The notes under the pieces are model-generated. The model made no database searches and was not told the DNA's origin. It worked only from the letters and a program-made list of their open reading frames with translations. Below, piece by piece: positions 25,420 through 33,070 of a DNA stretch of 33,070 bases. Numbering within the stretch: position 1 is the stretch's first letter; each line of letters begins with the position of its first letter. The stretch is from an uncultured bacterium (GTDB taxonomy: Bacteria; Actinomycetota; Thermoleophilia; Solirubrobacterales; 70-9). Made by a program: the position numbers and the translations under genes. The DNA lies in assembly GCA_903901855.1 (NCBI GenBank), contig CAIUSP010000007.1, positions 1-33,070 of the forward strand, in the 5' to 3' direction.

Positions 25420-26938
25420 CTGCTCCTCCATTGTCGCGGATATGAGAGGCGACTAGCGCGAAGGCTCCGGCAATCGTCAACGCAGCCACGCAAAGCGCCC
25501 ACCCCGAGCTCACATCACTCAGCCAGTGAACCCTGAGGTAGACCCGGGTCAATCCGACCAGGGCGGTGAGCATGAGGCCGGCGACGATCACGACCGTGCG
25601 ATGGCTGTATTTGGGTACGAGCCTGAAGGCAATCGTGACCGCCAGCCAGGTGTAGATGACGGAATGGGTTGCGTGTCCGCTGGGAAACGACCAGCCCTTC
25701 GCATCGGTCAGCGGATCAGGCGGGCGCGGGCGCTGTACCCAGTCCTTGATCTCGGGTACCAGCATGAAGCTGACCGCGATGCCGATCACCAACACGGCCA
25801 GCTCGATCCTGCGCCCCATCACGAGCAGGCCCAGACCTGCGAGGACCGCGATCGCGAGAGTCACCTCGAGCGAGCCGAGAACGGTGAGAGCCTTGGCGAT
25901 CGCGGTCAGCCAGCTCGTCTCGATGCTCGTAGAGATGTCATAGGCGGTGGTGTCGCCAGGGGTCGGACCCGGATCGGCGGCGACGATCGTCCAGTAGGCG
26001 ACCAGTACGAACAGAGCGACCGAGGTCGTCGCGAGGAGAGTCGTGAGCTCGAGACCCACTCCGTCGCCCGGGGTCAACCGGTCTCTGATGAAAAGGAGCT
26101 GGGGCTTGAAGCGACGGGCGAGAGCGACCACCGGCCTCAGCATCGGCCGGGCCTCCATCTCTCGTACCGCCTTCCTTCGATTCTCGGGCTTGCCGAGCCA
26201 ACGGAACGCGAGCGTCACCCCGACCGCGATTCCGACCAGGATCCCGAACCCGATCAGGGTGCGGCCGACGATCGAGGCTGCCGTATCCAGACTCTGCGAG
26301 GCGAAGTACCCGATGAGGACCAAGATCGTCGCCCAGATCCCGGTGCCGAGGATCGAATAGGGAGCGAACGCCCCATACGGCATCTTGCTGGTACCGGCGA
26401 TGAATGGAGCCAAAGCACGAATCAGCCCGATGAACCGTCCGATCAGGATCGTCTTACCTCCGTGCTTCGAGAAGTAGTCCTCGACCTGCGTCAACCTTTC
26501 CTCGGTGATCCTGAACTTCGGGCCGTTCCGGATCAAGAAATCACGGCCGAGCCGCGCTCCGAGATAGAAGCTGACCGAATCGCCTGCGAAGGCGGCGAAC
26601 CAAGTGATGGCGATCATCAGCCAGACAGAGGCCTCGCCCTGACCGGCAACCGCGCCGCCGAGGATCACGGTGAACTCCCCGGGGGCGATCAGCCCGACGA
26701 AAGCACCCGTCTCGAGGAACGCCAGACCGCCGACGAGCAGATACGACCAGGCACCGATTCGACTGGCGATCTCCTCGATCACGTACTTGGGGTCGAACGA
26801 CGGGAGGTCATCCCGGAACACGAAGTAGGCGACGACCAAGCCGACAATGGCGAGTCGGACCGCCCAGCGGATCCGTCGCGAGCGCACCTCCTGCGGGCCT
26901 GACCGACGCTCTCGATCGGGTGATCCGGGCAGCTTCAC
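25394..26938 (-). CDS. DedA (SNARE-associated) - PAP2 phosphatase fusion protein
   Basis: Predicted integral membrane protein of 514 residues joining two known modules. The N-terminal DedA/VTT module (about 55-240) has FLETGAFVGLIAPGE (74-88) and IGRFIGLIRALAPFIAGTSKM (166-186); DedA proteins act in lipid-carrier flipping and membrane homeostasis. The C-terminal PAP2 module (about 300-500) has all three acid-phosphatase motifs: KDWVQRPRP (Lys398, Arg405-Pro406), SFPSGH (417-422) and TRVYLRVHWLSD (Arg465, His471, Asp475). A substrate such as undecaprenyl pyrophosphate or phosphatidic acid is plausible. Combined transport and dephosphorylation of a polyprenyl carrier is inference. GTG at 26938 overlaps the ispE stop as GTGA, which fits a shared isoprenoid theme. 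Confidence 0.9.
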   Translation of the reverse strand: MKLPGSPDRERRSGPQEVRSRRIRWAVRLAIVGLVVAYFVFRDDLPSFDPKYVIEEIASRIGAWSYLLVGGLAFLETGAFVGLIAPGEFTVILGGAVAGQGEASVWLMIAITWFAAFAGDSVSFYLGARLGRDFLIRNGPKFRITEERLTQVEDYFSKHGGKTILIGRFIGLIRALAPFIAGTSKMPYGAFAPYSILGTGIWATILVLIGYFASQSLDTAASIVGRTLIGFGILVGIAVGVTLAFRWLGKPENRRKAVREMEARPMLRPVVALARRFKPQLLFIRDRLTPGDGVGLELTTLLATTSVALFVLVAYWTIVAADPGPTPGDTTAYDISTSIETSWLTAIAKALTVLGSLEVTLAIAVLAGLGLLVMGRRIELAVLVIGIAVSFMLVPEIKDWVQRPRPPDPLTDAKGWSFPSGHATHSVIYTWLAVTIAFRLVPKYSHRTVVIVAGLMLTALVGLTRVYLRVHWLSDVSSGWALCVAALTIAGAFALVASHIRDNGGADGKRNHTP

Positions 26939-27855
26939 GGGCTGACCTCCGAGGCGGTCGACGGATCGAGTGGACCTGCGACGATCACCCCGGTCCGTCC
27001 TCTCTCGACCAGGATTCCTGCAGCTCTCTCAGCGTCCTCTCTGGTGGGGAACGACCCGAATACTGTCGGGCCGGAACCGGTGACCATCGCATGCACCGCC
27101 GCCGCCTCACTCAGTGCGGAGAGGCTCTCCTCGAGTTCTGGGCGGAGGGAGATTGCCGCTGCCTGGAGATCGTTGACCATCGCCTCGACGGGAACGAGCG
27201 GCAGACCCGAGGATCCGAAGCGCAGCGACTCGGTGACTCCCACGAGCTCCGGGCCTGTACGTCCCGAACCGATTCGATCGGCCTCTGCGTAGACCTCGGG
27301 AGTGGAAAGGCCTTCGCCGGAGGTCAGCAACACGACGGCGAAGGCCTCGGCGGGCGGAGCGGCAGAGACCTCATCGCCGATTCCGCCGACGAGTGATCGC
27401 TGTGCCTCGGCGCCATCCCCTGAATCGGACCAGAGGCCACTCTGGGCGAGCACATCCGAACCGACCTCGAGCGCCACCCTCCGCAGGGACGGCAACGCCT
27501 CCTCGCCGAGGTGATCGCGGGCGTATCTGAGAACCGCAGCGGCGTCGGCGCTGCCGCCACCCATCCCTGCTGCCAGCGGGATCCGTTTCTCGATCTCGAT
27601 CCTGAGGGGTGGAAGTTCCAGCTTCGCCTCACGCAGCAGCCTCAGGGTCCGGGCAGTCAGATCCTCGCCCTTCACAGCGGGACAGATGACCTCGTCGTCG
27701 GAATCGGCCTCGCTGATCAGGATGCGATCGCAGAGATCGATGGGTTGGAACACCGAGGAGATCAGATGCATTCCATCTTCCCTCCGCGGACCGAGATAGA
27801 GACAGAGGTTGAGCTTGGCAGGGGCAAGGATCTCGACCTGGTCGCGGTCGGTCAT
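26935..27855 (-). CDS. ispE: 4-diphosphocytidyl-2-C-methyl-D-erythritol kinase
   Basis: Phosphorylates CDP-ME in the MEP pathway for isoprenoid precursors (306 residues, normal). GHMP-kinase family marks: LAPAKLNLCLYLGPRREDGMH (Lys14, His30), the phosphate loop IPLAAGMGGGSADAAAVL (92-109), and a C-terminal MVTGSGPTVFG motif. ATG at 27855 overlaps the rsmA stop as ATGA, and its own stop overlaps the next start as GTGA, so it is coupled on both sides. The rsmA-ispE pair is standard in actinobacteria. Confidence 0.96.
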   Translation of the reverse strand: MTDRDQVEILAPAKLNLCLYLGPRREDGMHLISSVFQPIDLCDRILISEADSDDEVICPAVKGEDLTARTLRLLREAKLELPPLRIEIEKRIPLAAGMGGGSADAAAVLRYARDHLGEEALPSLRRVALEVGSDVLAQSGLWSDSGDGAEAQRSLVGGIGDEVSAAPPAEAFAVVLLTSGEGLSTPEVYAEADRIGSGRTGPELVGVTESLRFGSSGLPLVPVEAMVNDLQAAAISLRPELEESLSALSEAAAVHAMVTGSGPTVFGSFPTREDAERAAGILVERGRTGVIVAGPLDPSTASEVSP

Positions 27856-28697
27856 CGGGCTCCTCTCATCAACATCCCGAACTCTGCGAACTCCTCGGGA
27901 GAGAGCGATTCGGCTCGGGCATCCTCAGCAAGTCCCATCTCGACCAGAGCCTGCCGTGCCCGCTCGGCTCTGCCCGGGCCGGTCGTCTCCAGAGATCTCG
28001 GCAATGACTTCCTGCGATGGGCAAAGGACTCACGTATCAGCGCGTGCAGGGCCGGGTCGGGGGGCGACCCCGTTCGCTCGATACGGATCAAACTCGAGGC
28101 AACTCGGGGCCTGGGTACGAATACTGCTGGATCGACTTTGCGCACCTCCTTGGCCTCACAACCTATCCCGACCACAACGCTGGGTGACCCGTAGATCTTC
28201 GACCCAGGGTCGGCCGTGAGTCGGTCCGCTATCTCCTTCTGGACCATCACGAGCCAGGTCTGCACGGACGGCATCTCGACGATCGTCCTGATCAGCAACG
28301 GGGTGGCGATCGAATAGGGAAGGTTCGCGACCAGCTTGTTCGGAGCTGGATCCAGCGTCGACAGATCCACCCTCAACGCATCGTCCCAGACGATGCCCAC
28401 GTTGCCGAGTCTGGCGGCGAGCGCCTCGAGCTGATCTGCCAGGCCACGATCCAGCTCGATCAGGTGGACGAAGGAGGTGGATTCGGCGAGCCTCTCGGTG
28501 AGCACACCCGAACCTCCACCAACCTCGAGCACCACATCGTCGGGGCAGAGATCGGCGTCGGCGACGATCGCATCCAAGAGGTTGGTGTCCGCCAGGAAGT
28601 TCTGCCCCAACCTCCGCTGTCTGCGACCCGGCAGGGGTCCACGGCGCGAAGGAGCATCGCCGGATCCCGAGCCCTCGATCCGGTCCGTACCTACCAA
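27852..28697 (-). CDS. rsmA: 16S rRNA (adenine-N6,N6)-dimethyltransferase
   Basis: Dimethylates two adjacent adenines in helix 45 of 16S rRNA. The 281-residue product has RLGQNFLAD (29-37), the SAM-binding EVGGGSGVLTERL (58-70), the ELD acidic site (81-83), and catalytic NLPYSIATPL (125-134), with the usual C-terminal helical domain (FAHRRKSLPRSL). The start appears to be TTG at 28697, which overlaps the end of tatD by 7 bp; GAGG lies about 8-11 nt upstream. No ATG or GTG is available before the conserved region, although the first 25 residues are Gly/Ser/Arg-rich and not conserved, so the precise start is uncertain. It is directly followed by ispE. Confidence 0.95.
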   Translation of the reverse strand: MVGTDRIEGSGSGDAPSRRGPLPGRRQRRLGQNFLADTNLLDAIVADADLCPDDVVLEVGGGSGVLTERLAESTSFVHLIELDRGLADQLEALAARLGNVGIVWDDALRVDLSTLDPAPNKLVANLPYSIATPLLIRTIVEMPSVQTWLVMVQKEIADRLTADPGSKIYGSPSVVVGIGCEAKEVRKVDPAVFVPRPRVASSLIRIERTGSPPDPALHALIRESFAHRRKSLPRSLETTGPGRAERARQALVEMGLAEDARAESLSPEEFAEFGMLMRGAR

Positions 28698-29464
28698 CCG
28701 AACAACCTCGCGGCGTTGTGGTCGGTCTGCTCGGCGAGGTACTCGCTGCTGACGCCTCGCTCATCAGCGAGGACCCTTGCCGTCTCGACCACGTTCGCCG
28801 GTCGGTTGGGCTTGCCGCGCATGGGCTGGGGAGCGAGGTACGGGGAGTCGGTCTCGACCAACAGCAACTCCTCCGGAATCACCCGGGCAGCCTCTCGAAG
28901 ACCGGGAGCCGAGGGATAGGTGAGGTTCCCGGCGAAGGAGCAGTACCAGCCATTCGCGCCCGCTCGGCGGGCCAGATCCGGGCTCGCCGAGAAGCAGTGG
29001 ATGACCACGCCGACATCCACTGCTTCACGTTCGAGGGTGTCGAAAGCTTCGAGGGTGATCTCCTCAGAGCCATCCCGATCGCGGAGGTGAACCACGACCG
29101 GAAGCGAGAACTCACGAGCGATCGCGATCTGGGAATAGAAGGCCTCGCGTTGGTCGGCGATCGGCGCGCCCTCGCGATACTGATCCAGCCCGGTCTCCCC
29201 GACCGCCACGACGGAGTCGTCCTCACACAGTCGTCTGAGGTCCGCGGCCGCTGACTCGTCGTATCCCAGCGCCTGATTCGGGTGCCGGCCAACGCTCGCC
29301 CAGACGCCCTCGGTTTCGCGTGCGAGCGCGACCGTTGCTGCATTCGTCTCCTCGTCGAGACCGACGCTGAGGATCTTCTCCACGCCGACCGCGCGGGCTG
29401 CCGACACGGTCTCGGCGGCTGACTCGGGTCCACACAGGACCAGATGGGCGTGCGTATCTACCAC
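28691..29464 (-). CDS. tatD: TatD-family metal-dependent hydrolase
   Basis: Amidohydrolase-fold DNase/exonuclease family, 257 residues. Metal ligands in order: VDTHAHL (His5, His7), GETGLDQY (Glu90), VVVHLRD (His126), VIHCFSAS (His156) and VETDSPYLAP (Asp206). All are present, so the enzyme should be active. The GKPNRPANV segment near the end is also typical. GTG at 29464 is the start, with no good Shine-Dalgarno. It sits between a secreted hypothetical gene (38 bp upstream) and rsmA (7-bp overlap). Mycobacteria have a resuscitation-promoting factor gene between tatD and the rsmA homologue; none is here. Confidence 0.94.
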   Translation of the reverse strand: MVDTHAHLVLCGPESAAETVSAARAVGVEKILSVGLDEETNAATVALARETEGVWASVGRHPNQALGYDESAAADLRRLCEDDSVVAVGETGLDQYREGAPIADQREAFYSQIAIAREFSLPVVVHLRDRDGSEEITLEAFDTLEREAVDVGVVIHCFSASPDLARRAGANGWYCSFAGNLTYPSAPGLREAARVIPEELLLVETDSPYLAPQPMRGKPNRPANVVETARVLADERGVSSEYLAEQTDHNAARLFGW

Positions 29465-29502
29465 GCCCGCAGTCTAGGAGCGCATCGGCGGGATTGAGCG
29501 GG

Positions 29503-30015
29503 TCAGCCAGCCGACCTGAAGCGGAAGAGGCGCTTATCGGTATCCGATCGGTCAGTCTGGTCGGTAGCGGTGATCTGAACGGACAACTTGGAACTCCCGA
29601 TGCTCTTGGTGAGTCTCGACCGCTCGGAGGCCGAGGGCGAGATCGTCGCCGTGTAGATGCGGTTGGCGATCAGATTCGAGGTGAAGGTGACGGCTTTCGG
29701 ATCCTTATTCCCCGGCAAGTCCAGGCTGATCACGGCCCTGACTGAGCAGTCGACCGAACAGTAGACCCGAGGGCCGATCTTCCGGGTCACCAGCAACCTC
29801 GTACCCGGCTGCTCGTGGATCACGACCAGATCCTCTGCGAGCAGAGTCCCTGAAGGCCGGGCGACCCTACCGGTCGAATCGAATGCTCCGCGAGTTTGGG
29901 GCAGTGAGATCGCAGTTTCAGCCACCGCCGCAGCCAGGACCACCAGCAAGGCACACAGGCACACGACCCGCAGCGCAACCCCCCCTGACGCTCTGCCTCC
30001 CGCCTCCCGAATCAC
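29503..30015 (-). CDS. Hypothetical secreted or membrane-anchored protein
   Basis: I do not recognise the family. The 170-residue product starts VIREAGGRAS, then a hydrophobic signal segment (about 13-33, with VVCLCALLVVLAAAVAETA). The mature part has no TM segment, is Thr/Ser/Arg-rich, and contains a close cysteine pair in VYCSVDCS (Cys86, Cys90) that could form a disulphide. Its strand-like segments (AVTFTSNLIANRIYTATIS, KLSVQITATDQTD) suggest an all-beta fold. The start GTG at 30015 is the first in-frame start after the metG stop (36 bp away) that gives a complete signal peptide; no Shine-Dalgarno is clear. It lies between metG and tatD on the same strand. Confidence 0.62.
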   Translation of the reverse strand: MIREAGGRASGGVALRVVCLCALLVVLAAAVAETAISLPQTRGAFDSTGRVARPSGTLLAEDLVVIHEQPGTRLLVTRKIGPRVYCSVDCSVRAVISLDLPGNKDPKAVTFTSNLIANRIYTATISPSASERSRLTKSIGSSKLSVQITATDQTDRSDTDKRLFRFRSAG

Positions 30016-30050
30016 GACTGGATGAGCGTAACAGTCAGACCTGAGAGGGT

Positions 30051-31559
30051 CTAGTCGAGCTTGGGGAAGAGCGGGTCCCCGGACCTCACGGAGACGCCGC
30101 CGGGTCGGGAGCCGAGCTCCGAGAGGCCTCTCGAGGGTTCCGCCAACTGATCGAGCAGTCGGTCGGTGGTCGTTGGCATGAATGGGTGAAGCAGCTGGGT
30201 GACGACCCTCAGCCCCTCGGTGAGGGAATAGAGCGAGCGGTCGAGAGAGTCTCCAGAACTCTCCTCCTTGGCAAGCTCCCACGGCTTGGTCTCCTCCACG
30301 AACCTGTTCAGACGTCTGACCAGATCCCAGATCTCGTCCAGCGCCTTGCTGATCTCGGCCGAATCGAGGAGCGTTCCCACCCGATCGAGTACTCCATCGA
30401 ACGCCGCCACGAGTTCGGGAGCCGGCTCGGCCTCTGGCACCACACCGTCCCGGTAGCGATCGACCATCGCCAGGACGCGACTTGCGAGGTTGCCGTAGTC
30501 GTTGGCGAGTTCGGTCTCGTATCTGGTCTCGAAGCCCTCGGGCGAGACCTGCCCGTCCTGACCGAACGAGACCTCGCGCATCAGGTAGTAGCGCAGCGCA
30601 TCGGCTCCGAACCTGTCCATGACCTCGTCCGGGTCGAGTGTGTTGCCAAGTGACTTGGACATCTTGTGACCCTCTAACAGCAGGTAACCGTGGATGTACA
30701 TCCTCTCGGGCACGGGCAGACCCGCCGCCATCAGGAACGCAGGCCAGTAGACCGCGTGGAACTTGAGGATGTCCTTGGCCAGCACGTGCATCTGAGCGGG
30801 CCAGAAGGCGTCGGTCAGATCCTCGCCCTCCCTCGCGTAGCCGAGAGCGGTCACGTAGTTGAGCAGCGCATCGAACCAGACGTACATCACCTGCTCGGTG
30901 TCCCACGGGACCGGTATTCCCCAGGTGAGTTTCGGTCGGGACAGCGAGACATCGCGGAGCCCCTGCTTGATGAAGGCGAGAGCCTCGTTGCGACGGAAGT
31001 CGGGGGCGACGAAGTCCGGGTGCTCTTCGTAGAGTTTCTCGAGATCCTCCTGGAAGGCCGAGAGCCTGAAGAACCAGTTCTCCTCTTTCTCACGCACCAG
31101 TTCGGTCTTGTGGATGGGGCAGGTCTCACCCTCGTCGAGTTCGACCTCCGTCTTGAAGTCGGCGCATCGCTCGCAGTACCAACCCTCGTAGGAACCCTCG
31201 TAGACGTATCCGTTGTCGTGGACCCGCTGGACGATCTGCTGAACCCGCTCGATATGGCCGGGGTCGGTGGTGCGGATGAAGAAGTCGTTCGAGGCGCCGA
31301 CCCGGTCGACCATCTTCTGGAAAGCGGGAGCGTTTCGGTCCGCCAGTTCCTGAGGGGTGATCCCCTCCGCTTCGGCAGCTGCGGCAACCGGCTCACCGTG
31401 TTCGTCGGTTCCGGTGAGGAAGAAGACATCGCGGCCCCGTTGCCTCATGTGCCGCGCGAGAACGTCTGCGGCGATCGTCGAGTAGGCATGCCCGAGATGC
31501 GGCGCACCGTTGACGTAATAGATCGGCGTGGTTACGTAGTAGTTGCCCTCGTCCGCCAT
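30051..31559 (-). CDS. metG: Methionyl-tRNA synthetase
   Basis: Charges tRNA-Met and initiator tRNA. The 502-residue protein is class I with HLGH (21-24) in place of HIGH, FFLTGTDEHGEPV, a zinc knuckle (Cys129, Cys132, Cys147, His150, with YCERC and TCPIH as in short bacterial MetRS), GIPVPWD, and KMSKS (299-303). There is no C-terminal tRNA-binding dimer domain, as expected in the short MetRS class. ATG at 31559 has GGGAG 6 nt upstream, located in the end of rsmI, and the gap is only 3 bp. The rsmI-metG-tatD order is a common arrangement in Gram-positives. Confidence 0.97.
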   Translation of the reverse strand: MADEGNYYVTTPIYYVNGAPHLGHAYSTIAADVLARHMRQRGRDVFFLTGTDEHGEPVAAAAEAEGITPQELADRNAPAFQKMVDRVGASNDFFIRTTDPGHIERVQQIVQRVHDNGYVYEGSYEGWYCERCADFKTEVELDEGETCPIHKTELVREKEENWFFRLSAFQEDLEKLYEEHPDFVAPDFRRNEALAFIKQGLRDVSLSRPKLTWGIPVPWDTEQVMYVWFDALLNYVTALGYAREGEDLTDAFWPAQMHVLAKDILKFHAVYWPAFLMAAGLPVPERMYIHGYLLLEGHKMSKSLGNTLDPDEVMDRFGADALRYYLMREVSFGQDGQVSPEGFETRYETELANDYGNLASRVLAMVDRYRDGVVPEAEPAPELVAAFDGVLDRVGTLLDSAEISKALDEIWDLVRRLNRFVEETKPWELAKEESSGDSLDRSLYSLTEGLRVVTQLLHPFMPTTTDRLLDQLAEPSRGLSELGSRPGGVSVRSGDPLFPKLD

Positions 31560-31562
31560 TTG

Positions 31563-32384
31563 CTACTCCCTGGGCGAGCGACCGGTCAACTGCTTGTAGA
31601 GCTCGTTCGCCGGAACCCCGGTGAGCGCTGAGACCACCCCGGCGGCGGCGCGCGGACGAGCTCCAGAGCGCACCAGCCCTCTGAGCGCATCGACGGCGAA
31701 TCCGATGTCGGGAGACGTTCCGCCGGCCGAGGGCCCGATCACCACGACGATCTCTCCCCTTACCTCGTCCCGGAACCGGCGCGACAACTCGCCGAGGGTC
31801 CCGCGGGCGACCTCTTCGTGCAGCTTGGTCAATTCGCGACAGACTGCCGCCGGTCTATCGGGTGCGAGGCTCGCGAGCGCCGCAAGCGATTCGGGCAGCC
31901 GCTTCGGAGACTCGAAGGCGATCGTGGTGTCGGCCGACTGCAGCACCCGCTCGAGCTCCCCGGTCCTGCGGGGCAGGAATCCCTGGAATCGCCAACGGTG
32001 GGTCGGCAACCCGGAGGCGAGCAAGGCGACCGTGATCGAGGTAGGACCAGGCAGGACCTCGACCTCCAGCTCACGCTCGATGCACTCACGGATCAGCTTG
32101 AAACCCGGATCGGAGATCCCGGGCGTACCGGCATCGGAGATCAGCGCCACGTTCTCACCGCGTTCCATCGACTGGGCGAGCTCACGAGCCCGCTCCGCCT
32201 CGTTGCCCTCGTGATAGGAGAGGAGCTTCAGGCCCTCCACCTCGATCAACTCGAGCAGCCGTCCGGCCCGGCGGGTGTCCTCGCATGCGATCACGTCTGC
32301 CTCGTATAGGGCAGCGCGAACGCGCTCGGTTACGTCTCCGAGGTTTCCGATCGGTGTGGGACAGACGGTCAGCTTGCCTGGCAT
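31563..32384 (-). CDS. rsmI: 16S rRNA (cytidine-2'-O-)-methyltransferase RsmI
   Basis: SAM-dependent methylation of C1402 in 16S rRNA, 273 residues. TP-methylase family marks: TPIGNLGD (10-17), ACEDTRR (33-39), YHEGNE, and LISDAGTPGISDPG (81-94), followed by PGPTSITVALLASGLPTHRWRFQGFLPRR in segments and a C-terminal DUF-like helix pair (GVVSALTGVPANELYKQL). The frame is open to 32429 upstream, but the ATG at 32384 (MPGKLTVCP) begins just before the conserved region and has GATGAGGG nearby, 4 bp after the kinase stop. Translation is probably coupled with both neighbours. Confidence 0.96.
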   Translation of the reverse strand: MPGKLTVCPTPIGNLGDVTERVRAALYEADVIACEDTRRAGRLLELIEVEGLKLLSYHEGNEAERARELAQSMERGENVALISDAGTPGISDPGFKLIRECIERELEVEVLPGPTSITVALLASGLPTHRWRFQGFLPRRTGELERVLQSADTTIAFESPKRLPESLAALASLAPDRPAAVCRELTKLHEEVARGTLGELSRRFRDEVRGEIVVVIGPSAGGTSPDIGFAVDALRGLVRSGARPRAAAGVVSALTGVPANELYKQLTGRSPRE

Positions 32385-32388
32385 ACCC

Positions 32389-33070
32389 TCATCCTCCCGC
32401 AAATTCGCTGCTGGCAAGCGCCGCGGCACCGATCATCCCGGCATCGGGGCCGAGTTGCGCCTCGACCACCGGTGTCTCGTTCATCGGCCTCAGGGCCCTC
32501 CGCCGCAGTTCGTCCCGTGCGGGGCCGAGCAGCAGATCTCCCGCGGCCGCGGCCCCACCGCCGATCACGATCATCTCGGGGTCGAAGACATTCGCCAAAC
32601 TCGCAAACGCAACCCCCAGATAACGACCCGAATCTTCGAAGACGGAGAGTGCAGTCTCGTCACCCTGCCTGGCAGCCTCACCGACCGTCACTGCTCCCTC
32701 GTACTCACCGGCGGCGATCGCCTCTGCGATCGCCGAGCCGGGTGCCTGCGCCGCCGCCGCCTCTCCGAGCTCGCCGATCGATGTCCCCGACGCATATGCC
32801 TCGATGCAACCGGCCCCGTCGCATGCGCCGTGACATCGCCGTCCATCGGCCTCGACCACGAGATGGCCGATCTCGGCCGCCGCGCCGACGGTTCCACGGT
32901 AGATCTCACCACCGATCACGATCCCGCCACCTATGCCGGTTCCGAGGGTCAGCATCACGGCGTTGGCCGCTCCACGCGCAACCCCGAAACGATGCTCGGC
33001 GAGCATTGCGCAGTTCGCATCGTTGTCCATGGTCACCGGAAGGGTTATCCGCTCCGCGACCAGTTCACCC
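32389..33070 (-). CDS. ROK-family sugar kinase (glucokinase-like), partial
   Basis: The visible part is the C-terminal 226 residues; the gene continues beyond the right edge, as the frame is open to 33070. Family marks: MDNDANCAMLAEH (catalytic Asp in DNDAN), LTLGTGIGGGIVIGGEIYRG (phosphate loop), AAEIGHL with the Glu-Ile-Gly-His signature, and a zinc site CHGACDGAGCIEAY, in which one pair of cysteines is spaced wider than in the usual CxCGxxGCxE. This supports a ROK kinase such as glucokinase, using ATP or polyphosphate on glucose; the substrate cannot be proven from the fragment. The GTG at 33036 is internal and not the true start. It precedes rsmI by 4 bp on the same strand. Confidence 0.9.
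   Translation of the reverse strand, partial: GELVAERITLPVTMDNDANCAMLAEHRFGVARGAANAVMLTLGTGIGGGIVIGGEIYRGTVGAAAEIGHLVVEADGRRCHGACDGAGCIEAYASGTSIGELGEAAAAQAPGSAIAEAIAAGEYEGAVTVGEAARQGDETALSVFEDSGRYLGVAFASLANVFDPEMIVIGGGAAAAGDLLLGPARDELRRRALRPMNETPVVEAQLGPDAGMIGAAALASSEFAGG

Noticed and set aside
25526-26902. Plus-strand frame of 458 codons opposite the DedA-PAP2 gene
   Set aside because: Antisense to a gene with intact catalytic motifs; composition (Asp, Arg, Gln, Glu, Pro repeats) is typical of shadow frames.
30016-30906. Upstream extension of the secreted hypothetical gene antisense-free but out of frame with metG
   Set aside because: This stretch lies inside metG in another frame; its Arg/Gly/Ser-rich translation is a shadow. 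Only the part from 30015 down is taken as a gene.

Overview
The window is about 65% G+C (estimated by eye), almost fully coding, and carries a dense set of housekeeping genes. Protein families, codon bias and gene order point to a high-GC actinobacterium (Actinomycetota). A Thermoleophilia/Solirubrobacterales-like lineage is my best guess, but this is inferred from style and was not tested by any search. Many genes start with GTG or TTG, and long antisense reading frames are common, as expected at this base composition.

Left part (1-3.5 kb). An HxlR-type regulator (minus) faces a class I fructose-bisphosphate aldolase (plus) across an AT-rich gap that holds a perfect 13-bp inverted repeat. 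The aldolase is followed by a membrane-anchored staphylococcal-nuclease-type protein, a small basic single-pass membrane protein, and a 193-residue protein with an acidic stretch, an Arg/Lys/Gly repeat and a small C-terminal domain. The last one meets a minus-strand hypothetical gene stop codon to stop codon.

Middle part (3.1-17.1 kb). A long minus-strand series reads rplY, pth, an enoyl-CoA hydratase homologue, mfd, a SurA/PrsA-like peptidyl-prolyl isomerase, mazG, eno and an FtsB/DivIC-like gene. After a 129-bp gap come two tandem paralogous GT-C-like membrane proteins and a small hypothetical. A divergent promoter region at 17060-17131 separates rplY from a plus-strand ABC1/UbiB-family kinase. 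A glycerophosphodiesterase (minus) and a small lipoprotein (plus) follow.

Right part (20-33 kb). The minus strand carries, in transcription order, a ROK sugar kinase (cut by the window end), rsmI, metG, a secreted hypothetical, tatD, rsmA, ispE, a DedA-PAP2 fusion, a 2-TM membrane protein and a PucR-type regulator. Then come a protein with two TetR-type DNA-binding domains, tRNA-Gln(TTG), glmU and prs. Many junctions overlap by 4 bp (ATGA or GTGA), which indicates translational coupling. The order metG-tatD-rsmA-ispE ... prs/glmU-TetR-mfd-mazG-eno-FtsB resembles, from memory, the Mycobacterium tuberculosis Rv1007c-Rv1024 region, with rearrangements.

Together the genes serve cell-envelope precursors (glmU, ispE, DedA/PAP2, GT-C pair), nucleotide and sugar metabolism (prs, eno, fba, ROK kinase, mazG), translation (metG, pth, rplY, rsmA, rsmI, tRNA-Gln) and transcription-coupled repair (mfd). 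I saw no CRISPR array, prophage, transposon or defence island. The least ordinary items are the HxlR inverted repeat, the tandem GT-C pair, the double-TetR protein and the 193-residue low-complexity protein.
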